A DNA stretch of 32,116 nt, taken from the NCBI GenBank assembly GCA_016866335.1, contig VGMT01000027.1, forward strand, positions 1 through 32,116, read 5' to 3'. Source of the stretch: Bacteroidota bacterium. GTDB taxonomy: Bacteria > Bacteroidota > Bacteroidia > CAIKAF01. Positions 7,224 to 15,418 of the stretch are shown here, piece after piece. Under the pieces are notes generated by a model that saw only the letters and a program-made list of their open reading frames with translations, ran no database searches and was not told where the DNA came from. The position numbers and the translations under genes were made by a program. The first letter of the stretch is position 1. Every line of letters starts with the position of its first letter.

Positions 7224-8254
7224 AAGGGATTAACCCCGACTTTCAAAGACCCGGTGGGCCCTCTCTACCCAATTCGGTGGCAGACTGGATGAATGCTATC
7301 CAAAAGCAGGGTATTTCAGGACTTTCAAGGGCCCTTAGCCTACTTGAAAATAAAAAACCTGAGCTTCGAAAAATGGCCATGCAGGTCTTGCAAGCCAGCA
7401 TGCCTTTTGCTGGCAAAAGTCAGCGCATAGCCATTACGGGAATACCTGGAGCCGGAAAATCGACCTTTATTGAGGCCATTGGCTCCTATTTCGCATCAAA
7501 AAACTACCGCATTGCCATCTTGGCCATTGACCCAAGCTCAAGAAGATCCGGTGGCAGCATCTTGGGCGATAAAACGCGAATGGAAAATCTATCCAAGCTT
7601 CCCAATGTCTTCATACGCCCTTCTGCATCAGATGGAACCCTAGGCGGTGTAGCATCGCACACCCGCGAGGCCATATATTTATGCGAGGCAGCAGGGTACA
7701 ACCTAATCCTAATCGAAACGGTAGGCGTAGGTCAGTCTGAAGTGGAGGTTCATTCTATGGCCGATGCCTTAGTCCTACTAACCATACCTGGGGCTGGCGA
7801 TGAACTCCAAGGTATTAAACGAGGAATAATGGAAATGGCCGACTGCATTGTGGTAAATAAATCGGAGCCCCCAAACCAAGAACGGGCATTCCAAGCCGCA
7901 AGAGATCTGAAAAATGCCCTCCATGTATTTCCGCCTCATCCCTATGGTTTAGATGTACAGGTGAAAATGGCTTCGGCTCAAACAGGTATGGGAATAGTTG
8001 AATGTGCGGATTACATCCTTGAACTTATAGCCCAAGCAAAAAGCCAAGGAACCTTCGAAAAACGAAGAATCGAACAAACCCAATACTGGTTAAAAGAGGC
8101 CTTAAACCAAACCGTAATGCAAGGGATTATGAATTCCAAGCAAGCCTCGGAACATTGGAAAGAACTAAATTTAAAGGTCGAAAAAGGAGAATTGAATCCC
8201 TTTGTTGCTGCCCAACTTTTCTGGGAAGAAGTCCAAGGAAAATTTAAACAATAA
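7220..8254 (+). CDS. meaB: MeaB/ArgK-family G-protein chaperone of methylmalonyl-CoA mutase
   Basis: The 344-residue protein shows Walker A GIPGAGKST (residues 74-82), IDPSSRRSGGSILGDKTRM, the Gly-rich switch FIRPSASDGTLGGVASHT, ETVGVGQSEVEV (Walker B/switch region) and the G4 motif VVNKSE. This is the G3E-type GTPase MeaB, which protects and reloads adenosylcobalamin-dependent methylmalonyl-CoA mutase. No mutase subunit lies in the window, so the client would be encoded elsewhere. It overlaps the preceding thioredoxin-like gene by 4 bp and ends at a strong bidirectional terminator. Confidence 0.92.
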   Translation: MKGINPDFQRPGGPSLPNSVADWMNAIQKQGISGLSRALSLLENKKPELRKMAMQVLQASMPFAGKSQRIAITGIPGAGKSTFIEAIGSYFASKNYRIAILAIDPSSRRSGGSILGDKTRMENLSKLPNVFIRPSASDGTLGGVASHTREAIYLCEAAGYNLILIETVGVGQSEVEVHSMADALVLLTIPGAGDELQGIKRGIMEMADCIVVNKSEPPNQERAFQAARDLKNALHVFPPHPYGLDVQVKMASAQTGMGIVECADYILELIAQAKSQGTFEKRRIEQTQYWLKEALNQTVMQGIMNSKQASEHWKELNLKVEKGELNPFVAAQLFWEEVQGKFKQ

Positions 8255-8255
8255 A

Positions 8256-8275
8256 AAAGGGCCCCAAGGCCCTTT
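8256..8275. terminator. Bidirectional terminator between meaB and gldN
   Basis: AAAGGGCC (8256-8263) pairs perfectly with GGCCCTTT (8268-8275) across a 4-base loop, CCAA. It sits just after the meaB stop and before the convergent gldN stop, with A-rich sequence on the left side. It can serve the minus-strand T9SS operon and, with a weaker T tract, meaB. Confidence 0.75.
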
Positions 8276-8295
8276 AGTTAATCAAGTAGACTAAA

Positions 8296-9156
8296 TTATT
8301 GTTCCCACATATCGTGTTCGAACAAAAAGATTTGCTCTTTAATTTCCTCTCCTACCAACAACGCATCCAATCCGGTGGTGTAATCTGAAATGTACCTGTC
8401 GTGCACGTTATCCACTTTCAAAATTCTGGAAGAAAACATACGTTTCATAAACAAATCATCAAAGGTTATGCGCTGTGCATAGTTTTTGATATTGTACACT
8501 TCTTCACGAGCCATTACGTGGCGGGCCTGGGGGAAATAAATCCAAGCCATACCAACCATTCCCTCGAAATCGCCTGTCGAGGCATTGAACTGCTGCATCA
8601 TAGGAAGCATTCCAATAATCCGGCATTCCATAACCGAACGCTGACGGTCAAAAAACCAATCTTCTTTCAAACGAACAGCTTTAACGGCATCCGGTTTAAA
8701 TGGCTCATCGATAATTTTTTGAACAGGCTCATAAGGGGGATCGGGCGATGGAACCCACTGGGTATCTCTGCGGGTACCAATTTTAGCAAAATCAGAGGTA
8801 GTTAGTTGAACTTTAAAATCGTCGTTCTCAGAATTAAAAGGAGTAACGATTAAATCGGTTAAAATACCTGTACGCAGAATTTCAATGTAGTTTTTACGAC
8901 CATTTGTAGGTGTCAAAGGGTAGTAAAAAACCTGATTAACCTTTTCACGAAAATCAATTTCACGCCACACCCTCCAAGCTTCAGTAACATCGGACTCCCT
9001 CATATGAGGATAGGGAACAACCCTGCGGTTATCACCATGGATTTTATCGTAAAATCCATCGCGAGGCTCCAAAGTTACGCCACCTGTACCGTCATTTTGA
9101 GCAAGGGCAGAAAGGCTAACAAAACCTAAAGTAAGAAGTAAAACCAATTTTCGCAT
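8296..9156 (-). CDS. gldN: T9SS/gliding protein GldN (PorN)
   Basis: The 286-residue protein has a Sec signal peptide (MRKLVLLLTLGFVSLSALAQ). GldN features are DGFYDKIHGDNRRVVPYP, ESDVTEAWRVWREIDFREKVN and the segment FKPDAVKAVRLKEDWFFDRQ. GldN/PorN forms, with lipoprotein GldK/PorK, the large periplasmic ring under the T9SS outer-membrane translocon. It lies 9 bp after gldM and is the last gene of the porP-gldKLMN order, ending 20 bp from a terminator. The assignment rests on both sequence and synteny. Confidence 0.93.
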   Translation of the reverse strand: MRKLVLLLTLGFVSLSALAQNDGTGGVTLEPRDGFYDKIHGDNRRVVPYPHMRESDVTEAWRVWREIDFREKVNQVFYYPLTPTNGRKNYIEILRTGILTDLIVTPFNSENDDFKVQLTTSDFAKIGTRRDTQWVPSPDPPYEPVQKIIDEPFKPDAVKAVRLKEDWFFDRQRSVMECRIIGMLPMMQQFNASTGDFEGMVGMAWIYFPQARHVMAREEVYNIKNYAQRITFDDLFMKRMFSSRILKVDNVHDRYISDYTTGLDALLVGEEIKEQIFLFEHDMWEQ

Positions 9157-9165
9157 AAGAAAAGA

Positions 9166-10803
9166 TTATTGGATTTTAAAGACGCCATCTACTTTGCGGC
9201 GCTCTCCTGAAGGCAATTGAATAACAACCTCAGAGAAGAACACCTTATCTCCACGACGCATAGAACGAATCTTGCCTTGAAGGTCACCAGGAATTTGATT
9301 TCCGGCCACTTCACGCTTTTGAAGCAGACCACCCTGACCTGTGTACGACATTTCGAAACTGAGGATTCGTGAATAAACTTCGAAATCGAAATTCTCCATT
9401 TCAGGAATCAAAGGTGAAGCAGCAGCCAAACCACCAGGGACAAGTTCACCAGAACGCTTTCCGCCCCATTTTAAAACGGGAGTAGGAATTTGTTTGACGC
9501 GGAAATCTTGAGCACCCATAGAAATGGTGCGGCCATCTTCCATTTTTACAGAAACATTGATTTTAGCAGGGCCGGTATTCGTTCCTTTAACAATGTAATT
9601 TCCGTTTGCACCAGAAATAGTAATGGGCCCAGAAGCCGAAACCACCAATTGAGAAGGAGGATACCCAGGAACGGAAACCGTAACAGGATTATCTAAACCC
9701 TTATAAAACACGTTCATTTTGGTAGCAGCAACAGAAGCCATTGGAGGCGACACAGTGTACTTGGTTTGGAAAGGGTAAGGTATTTTTTTGCCAGTGGCCT
9801 TTTCAAATAAATTGATAACACCCGCAAAGGTACGCTCACCTGTGCCAGAAGCAGGAATTTGTACCCGACCCACCCCATCAACAATCTTGGATGTATCTAG
9901 AACAGAACCCCCAGGAACATTCCCTGTAACCGTATCCACTGAACCACCCGTAACAATTTCAGGTTTCATTGCGGTATTGTAGGCAGCTAAAAACACATCT
10001 GCCTCAAAATTAGAACCCGAAACAACGAACGTTGATTTAGGTACTACCTGAGCGCGAACAGCATCAAACTTAACGGCATCGGCAGAAATTTGATCCCAAA
10101 TGAACTTCAATACCTCAGCCTCTGAACTGCGTACTATGTTTTCCCATTTGCTAATTTCAAGCAAAGCAGCCGCTAAAGGAAGGTGATAGAAATACTTCAT
10201 TTCCCAAGTAGTCAAACGGTGTTTTGTAACCGTCTCGCTTTTGGGATCTGGGTCATTCAAATCAATAATCTCCACGGATTTTGTAATGGTCGGATTGTTT
10301 TTAGTCATAACCAACAATTCCTTTTTAAAGGCAGCCAGATCTTTTTTCAACTGACCTGCTTTTCCTTGGTTGCCGGGAGCCTCACCTGTTCCAAAAAAAT
10401 TGGTGGGCATATCGTAATCGTCCTTCTTGTTAACCTCAAAAGGATTTTCAGCTAATTTCTTTGCTCCAGCCTCATCCACACCTTCAACATTCATCAAAAG
10501 GTCTAATTTAAGACGGTTCAACTTCTTTAGCATCTCCTGAGTAGCCTTAGCAAGTTCTGTTGCCTGAGCATCAGCACGCTTGTACTTCTCGTCTTTTGGG
10601 TTAAGCAACACTTGATTTGCCAATTCATTATAGGTCCCCTTATTCTTGGACGCCATAATTTGTTCCTGCTGCATAAGTGAAATGTTGGCCTTTACAAAAG
10701 CATCCAACACTTCTTTTGATACGTTCAAGGCTAAAAGGGCCGTTAACACGAGGTACATCATGTTAATCATCTTCTGCCTTGGACTCGTTTTACCTCCTCC
10801 CAT
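9166..10803 (-). CDS. gldM: T9SS motor protein GldM (PorM)
   Basis: The 545-residue protein starts MGGGKTSPRQKMINMMYLV and has one transmembrane helix at about residues 12-35. It then continues as a long periplasmic part with beta-sandwich segments, as known for GldM/PorM domains D1-D4 (for example VSVPGYPPSQLVVSASGP and INVSVKMEDGRTISMG). GldM dimers pass through the GldL helices and carry the proton-driven rotation to the GldKN ring. It follows gldL by 41 bp and precedes gldN by 9 bp. Confidence 0.95.
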   Translation of the reverse strand: MGGGKTSPRQKMINMMYLVLTALLALNVSKEVLDAFVKANISLMQQEQIMASKNKGTYNELANQVLLNPKDEKYKRADAQATELAKATQEMLKKLNRLKLDLLMNVEGVDEAGAKKLAENPFEVNKKDDYDMPTNFFGTGEAPGNQGKAGQLKKDLAAFKKELLVMTKNNPTITKSVEIIDLNDPDPKSETVTKHRLTTWEMKYFYHLPLAAALLEISKWENIVRSSEAEVLKFIWDQISADAVKFDAVRAQVVPKSTFVVSGSNFEADVFLAAYNTAMKPEIVTGGSVDTVTGNVPGGSVLDTSKIVDGVGRVQIPASGTGERTFAGVINLFEKATGKKIPYPFQTKYTVSPPMASVAATKMNVFYKGLDNPVTVSVPGYPPSQLVVSASGPITISGANGNYIVKGTNTGPAKINVSVKMEDGRTISMGAQDFRVKQIPTPVLKWGGKRSGELVPGGLAAASPLIPEMENFDFEVYSRILSFEMSYTGQGGLLQKREVAGNQIPGDLQGKIRSMRRGDKVFFSEVVIQLPSGERRKVDGVFKIQ

Positions 10804-10844
10804 TGTATTATTTTCTTAAAAATTGACTATTAAGGTTAGAGATA

Positions 10845-11645
10845 TTAGGCCCGATTCATATTCATAGCTGCCAACATGTTACCATACACGGTGTTAAGGT
10901 TGCTCAAGTTGTTGCTAAGATTATGAATTTCAGATTTGTAACGCTTGGTATCTTCCAACGAAGAATCAAGGTTGGCAAGCAATTCAGAAATGTTGGAATA
11001 GACCTTAGCAGAAGACTCGATGTACTCTTTGCTGCCTTGGATTTGCAATTCATACACGCTGTTCAACACCTCCAAATTCTTGCTTACGCGCTGAAGTTGT
11101 TCGCCATACGAAGAACCATCGGCAGAAGAAAAACTAGTTAAAGCGTCAGCAGCTTTAATGTAGCTATCAGAAAGCTCACTTACCGAAGAAGCGGCACGTT
11201 TTACGTTGTTCACATAATCAGAGGTTGCTGCACCGGCATCGCCCATATCGGCCAATTTAGAGGTTGACTCACTTAGACGGCGCATACCGCTACCAAGGCT
11301 TTCAATCAACTCTGGACCAATTTTAGCCTCTTCGAGCATTTTATCAAGCTCTTGGCTAAGTCCATCTCCGCCCTTTTTAGCTTTACCATCAAGACCATCG
11401 CCTTCACCATCATGCATAGCTAATTCGGGGTAAACCAAAGTCCAATCCAATTCATGGTGGGGTGGTTCAAAGGCAGAAATTGCGAAAATAACAGCCTCTG
11501 TCGATAAACCGGCTACAATCATAACGCTCGCCCCAGGCCAGTGCATAATTTTAAACATAGCACCTAGAATTACAATGGAGGCTCCGAACCCGTATACGAA
11601 GTTCATTACTACTTTTCCCTTTTCGGATTGAAGGAACTTATTCAT
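10845..11645 (-). CDS. gldL: T9SS motor protein GldL (PorL)
   Basis: The 266-residue protein has two N-terminal transmembrane helices (about residues 13-33 and 38-58). Between and inside them is the family signature FKIMHWPGAS, and the second helix contains the acidic residue in STEAVIFAISAFEPP, a candidate proton-path glutamate. The rest is a cytoplasmic coiled-coil region (SESTSKLADMGDAGAATSDY, then Ser/Leu/Asn-rich heptads). With GldM it forms the inner-membrane motor of the T9SS. It lies 54 bp downstream of gldK and 41 bp upstream of gldM. Confidence 0.95.
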   Translation of the reverse strand: MNKFLQSEKGKVVMNFVYGFGASIVILGAMFKIMHWPGASVMIVAGLSTEAVIFAISAFEPPHHELDWTLVYPELAMHDGEGDGLDGKAKKGGDGLSQELDKMLEEAKIGPELIESLGSGMRRLSESTSKLADMGDAGAATSDYVNNVKRAASSVSELSDSYIKAADALTSFSSADGSSYGEQLQRVSKNLEVLNSVYELQIQGSKEYIESSAKVYSNISELLANLDSSLEDTKRYKSEIHNLSNNLSNLNTVYGNMLAAMNMNRA

Positions 11646-11699
11646 TTTGTTTGGTTTTGGTTTGTGGGTTAATTAAAGGTTAAAAGTTTAGGTTTAAAA

Positions 11700-13010
11700 T
11701 TATTCAGCGTCCATTTTATCGCGACCCATGTAGGTTTGAACGCAACGGAATCCAATATAGCTTTTCGCGGTATCTTCGTATTCGTAAGCGCGGGTAGAAA
11801 CCTGAAGGTAAAAACCAACATCTTTCCAGCTTCCACCACGAACAACTTTTCTTTTCAACGCAGGCGGATCGTTGTCTTGGGTATTGTACATCAAATCTGG
11901 GTTAAGGTCATGAGACCAATTGTATCCAGCTTCTTCAAAAGCAACCGAAGTCCATTCTGCAACGTTACCCGCCATGCAGTACAATCCAAAATCATTCGGG
12001 TTATACGAGTCAACAGGCACAGTATGAAAACCACCATCGTCGATGTAATTTCCGCGCATGGGTTTAAAGTTCCCTAAGAAACAACCACGGCTGTTGCGGA
12101 TGTAATTTGAGCCCCAAGGGTAGGCTGCTAAATCGCGACCTCCACGAGCAGCATACTCCCATTCGGCCTCGGTAGGAAGGCGAAAATCATGAACAGGAAA
12201 ATCCCCTGAAGCGACCAAAAAATTGTTCATGTATTCTGTCCTCCAATTGCAAAATGCCATGGCTTGCTTCCAATCTACACCAACAACAGGATAATTGTCG
12301 TAGGCAGGATGCCAAAAATACATTTTTGCCATGGGCTCATTGTAACTGTAAGAGAAGTCGGCGACCCAAACCAAGGTATCGGGATAAATACGAACCCTTT
12401 CTTGGTGCAAAAACTGTTTCCGATCGGCCATTGGGGTGGTAATGTCGTCCGAATTTCTACGAAACTTATATTTAGCAGCTTCTTGCAGATCAATCCACCA
12501 ATAGGTATATACCAACTTATCTACATTTATTTCGCGTTTGCGGAAATAACGCTGGTCTTCCACATAATACAATTCCTCCAAAACCTGACGAAATTCTGGA
12601 TCATCCCAATAAATTTTATCCTTCCAAACCAGAATGGGCGGATCAAGTACTTCTTCGTACTCGTTCTCCATAATATGGTAATCCTCATCAACCCCCTCTG
12701 CAATTAAGCGACGGGCCAAAGAATCACGAACGTAATACACGAACTGACGGTACTCGTTGTTGCTTATTTCGGTCTGGTCCATGTACATCGCCTGTATAGA
12801 AACCGTTTTTGCTGGTGCATAAAACGATCTCGGTACATCTTGGTCGCTGGAACCCATATTGTAACTTCCCATTGGCATGTAAATCATTCCAAATGGGTCG
12901 GCTTGGTACCACTTAGGTCTACCTTGCACCCCGATCAACTGTCCGTTGTCGGAATTAGCACACCCGAAAGAGAGCATACCAAAAAGAAAAATTAGCAAAG
13001 TGTATCTCAT
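11700..13010 (-). CDS. gldK: T9SS/gliding lipoprotein GldK (PorK)
   Basis: The product has a lipoprotein signal, MRYTLLIFLFGMLSFGC, with Cys17 as the predicted lipid site, if translation starts at 13010. The frame is open up to 13061, but those 17 extra residues would bury the signal, so 13010 is chosen; it gives 436 residues. The body is a formylglycine-generating-enzyme-like (sulfatase-modifying factor) domain: GSYNMGSSDQDVPRSF, DFRLPTEAEWEYAARGG, CMAGNVAEWTS, KVVRGGSWKD and IGFRCVQTY. GldK lacks the enzyme role and builds the periplasmic ring with GldN. A promoter-like -7 element is at 13076-13083. Confidence 0.94.
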   Translation of the reverse strand: MRYTLLIFLFGMLSFGCANSDNGQLIGVQGRPKWYQADPFGMIYMPMGSYNMGSSDQDVPRSFYAPAKTVSIQAMYMDQTEISNNEYRQFVYYVRDSLARRLIAEGVDEDYHIMENEYEEVLDPPILVWKDKIYWDDPEFRQVLEELYYVEDQRYFRKREINVDKLVYTYWWIDLQEAAKYKFRRNSDDITTPMADRKQFLHQERVRIYPDTLVWVADFSYSYNEPMAKMYFWHPAYDNYPVVGVDWKQAMAFCNWRTEYMNNFLVASGDFPVHDFRLPTEAEWEYAARGGRDLAAYPWGSNYIRNSRGCFLGNFKPMRGNYIDDGGFHTVPVDSYNPNDFGLYCMAGNVAEWTSVAFEEAGYNWSHDLNPDLMYNTQDNDPPALKRKVVRGGSWKDVGFYLQVSTRAYEYEDTAKSYIGFRCVQTYMGRDKMDAE

Positions 13011-13075
13011 GGGAGGGAGTATTTTAGGGATAGGTCCTTTCATCCGGAAACGGAAACTCATTGAAATTTAGTATG

Positions 13076-13083
13076 CAAAGGTA
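13076..13083 (-). promoter_or_regulatory. -7 element upstream of gldK
   Basis: The minus strand reads TACCTTTG, an exact TAnnTTTG match, in the gap between porP and gldK. Transcription would start near 13069, leaving a leader of about 60 nt to the chosen gldK ATG. This suggests gldKLMN can be transcribed apart from porP. No clear -33 TTTG is seen. Confidence 0.5.
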
Positions 13084-13089
13084 ATGGAA

Positions 13090-14076
13090 TTATTTAAATA
13101 CGGGCTTAACTGGATCTCTTGTATCGGTAAACCGCACCGAATAACCCGGAATAATATCTTTAACAGGCTTTAAATCAATGCAATAGCGGAGTGAAATTTC
13201 ATGCGACCCGCTGTTGTAAGAACTTAACCTTGATGTATTGATGTCGTACGAATAACCAATTTGAAGCGAACGCAACGATGGACGAATAAAACCAAGGTCT
13301 GCTCCTATATTGATAGCAATAGCATCTTCTAAGCGGTACGTCAGGCCACCCCAAACGAACTTGCGCCAAATGGCGTTCACGTTTACATCGAAGGTTGCTG
13401 CGGCAAAATCCGTCTTAATCAATACGTTTGGATTAAAATCCCAATCGGGGTGAAAAGGCTCTTCAAAGGTATAGCCGCCCATAGCGAAAAGGTGGCGCGC
13501 CTGGGCAATGTTGATGTCGGCAAAACGCATGCCTGCCAAGTGCAAGGCTGAAACACCGGCATAAAAATTTGAACCATAATAATACACACCTACTCCAGCC
13601 TCCATAACCATATTGGTATTGTTGTTCAAGGATTGAATGCTTGGCTCAGGAATGCCCGTAGGATAAATCCAATTGGTGTTCTTGATTCCCTTGCTGGTTA
13701 CGCCCAAATCCAAACCGGCACGCAAATAACCAGGACCAATCATCTGCGGAGAACGCCAGTTGGCGGCCAAGCGGAACGAATAATTCTCTTCGTAACCAAT
13801 AAAATCACCCAAGGCCGTTAAGCCAACCCCAAAATTTTGGCCGGCCAAACGAATGGGAGCATCGCCCGAAAAAAGAAAACTGCTGGGGGCTCCTTCCAAG
13901 CCAACCCACTGGCTGCGAAACAAACCTGTAAAACAAAGTAAATCTTTACTACCGGCATAGGCAGGATTCATGATTAACTTGTTGTAAAAAAATTGAGTAA
14001 ATTGAGGATCCTGCTGAGCTTGAGTTCTTGAAAGAAACCCAACTAAAATCATAACTGCAACCGCTAGTTTTTTCAT
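13090..14076 (-). CDS. porP: PorP/SprF-family outer-membrane protein of the T9SS
   Basis: The protein begins MKKLAVAVMILVGFLSRTQAQ, a clean Sec signal, and continues QDPQFTQFFYNKLIMNPAYAGS, the hallmark start of the PorP/SprF family. Alternating aromatic beta strands fill the rest, as in an outer-membrane barrel of about 14 strands. The Met at 14076 is preferred over the upstream ATG at 14106, which would add ten residues before the signal. The last strands (SGSHEISLRYCIDLKP) fit a barrel end. porP directly before porK-L-M-N is the classical order in Porphyromonas, so this copy is likely the T9SS-core member rather than one of the dispersed SprF paralogues. Confidence 0.9.
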   Translation of the reverse strand: MKKLAVAVMILVGFLSRTQAQQDPQFTQFFYNKLIMNPAYAGSKDLLCFTGLFRSQWVGLEGAPSSFLFSGDAPIRLAGQNFGVGLTALGDFIGYEENYSFRLAANWRSPQMIGPGYLRAGLDLGVTSKGIKNTNWIYPTGIPEPSIQSLNNNTNMVMEAGVGVYYYGSNFYAGVSALHLAGMRFADINIAQARHLFAMGGYTFEEPFHPDWDFNPNVLIKTDFAAATFDVNVNAIWRKFVWGGLTYRLEDAIAINIGADLGFIRPSLRSLQIGYSYDINTSRLSSYNSGSHEISLRYCIDLKPVKDIIPGYSVRFTDTRDPVKPVFK

Positions 14077-14119
14077 ACGCTGGTAAAATATTGTCAAATA
14101 CGACAAAACGTTTGAGTTG

Positions 14120-14150
14120 TAAAGGTATAGAATTTTTTTTGTTAAAAATG
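14120..14150 (-). promoter_or_regulatory. Possible promoter of porP
   Basis: On the minus strand, TACCTTTA (14120-14127) matches the -7 element in seven of eight positions. A TTTG sits about 23 bp upstream at roughly 14151-14154, at the wide end of the usual spacing. The predicted start lies about 40 bp before the porP ATG. The 130-bp gap between porP and the arginase-fold gene holds no gene. Confidence 0.4.
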
Positions 14151-14206
14151 CAAATATGCCTTGTTAACCACCGAAAAACCGTTCATTTTAAGGGTTAAAA
14201 CACAAT

Positions 14207-15412
14207 TTACTCGTTTAATTTTTTAAAACGACGAAGCCAACGCTGGGGCAATTCTTCGGTGGTTGCCTGAATGTAATCTTCTTGCCCACAGGGAACCAAG
14301 TACTCTTCGTCTTTAAAGTGCTGACTCCATTGTCCCTTTATTGGTACACCCATCCACCATGCATCTGTTAGGGTGTTTTTGTAAAAATGCAAACCCATGC
14401 CAACATCTTCTCTTTCCACAGTAAAACGAATATAGGGCGGGTGATTTACATCTAAGGTTTCGGGTTTGCGTAGGTAAACCCCTTCAATTAAATGCCATAA
14501 AACTTGGGCCGACAATTGAATTTCCAATCCATCGGGGCTTGAATTGGGGATCAATCCCGACAAACAAAAACCCCGTAATTTATGGCTTAATCCAGCGTAC
14601 CTAGCCAACCTGCATACTTCATCCGATGAAAATCCGTTGGGTGAGGCCAACAGGGTGTGGGGAGCATCTGCGGCCTTTACGGCCCCCATATTTAAATTCA
14701 CCAAATGGGCGTCGCGCAGCAGAGGTTCGGTCAAGCGCATGTTCTCTCGGGCTTCACCCAACCGAAGCAGGTCAAAATGAAAATCCTTAAACAAATGAAG
14801 GTACTCTGGAGAATTAAAATAGGTTTGATAGCCTAAAATGCAGTAATGAAAAAGCAGTTGGTTTTTTTCACCCAATATTCTGCCCAGTACGTTTTCGGCC
14901 AACAGTTCTTCGGCCGTCAGTGCCTGAAATGGCAGCCGCGGTGATATGTCCAAATAATTTGCGTACTGCCCTGCCAGAGTAAAAGACCTATACAAGGCAA
15001 AGCCCAGTTCGCCCCCCCCGCCAATTAAAACCGGCAAGGCTCCCAAATCAACTATGCTGCGAAACAACCGGCCCAACATCAGGCAGGTTTCTTCTACGTT
15101 GCTTCGAATCCCAAAATTCCCTAAGTCGGCAATGTGCACCTGATAATCACCCCTGTGAAGTTCATACAGTTGCTGACGTACCGAATCTGGAATCGCGGTT
15201 ATGGACGCCGACAAATCGGAAGCATCGTAACCGCAACCTACCAACACGACATCAAATTTGTGTTGCCCTACATCCGGAAAATCGGATTTCCCCGTATAAT
15301 AACGAACATGGCTTCCCAATTGCGTAGGAAAATACTCCATTGCCTGTATTTGCGTTGTTACAGGGCCGAAGTATTCTTCCCAACTAGTCCAGTCTGATGG
15401 AACTTGACTCAT
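14207..15412 (-). CDS. Arginase/formimidoylglutamase-fold protein lacking most metal ligands
   Basis: The 401-residue protein has the ureohydrolase-like alpha/beta pattern and is of the type usually annotated as formimidoylglutamase in Bacteroidetes. The Mn-binding motifs are degenerate. The GGDH site reads IGGGGELG (residues 130-137, His replaced by Gly134). The DAHxD site reads LDISPR (154-159; only Asp155 kept). The SxDxDxxDP site reads NLNMGAVKAADAP (239-251). An active binuclear hydrolase is therefore unlikely; a structural or ligand-binding role is my inference. It starts 6 bp after topA stops, so both are probably cotranscribed, and porP-gldKLMN follows. topA, this gene and the T9SS core are often neighbours in flavobacteria, to my knowledge. 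Confidence 0.72.
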   Translation of the reverse strand: MSQVPSDWTSWEEYFGPVTTQIQAMEYFPTQLGSHVRYYTGKSDFPDVGQHKFDVVLVGCGYDASDLSASITAIPDSVRQQLYELHRGDYQVHIADLGNFGIRSNVEETCLMLGRLFRSIVDLGALPVLIGGGGELGFALYRSFTLAGQYANYLDISPRLPFQALTAEELLAENVLGRILGEKNQLLFHYCILGYQTYFNSPEYLHLFKDFHFDLLRLGEARENMRLTEPLLRDAHLVNLNMGAVKAADAPHTLLASPNGFSSDEVCRLARYAGLSHKLRGFCLSGLIPNSSPDGLEIQLSAQVLWHLIEGVYLRKPETLDVNHPPYIRFTVEREDVGMGLHFYKNTLTDAWWMGVPIKGQWSQHFKDEEYLVPCGQEDYIQATTEELPQRWLRRFKKLNE

Positions 15413-15418
15413 GATGGC

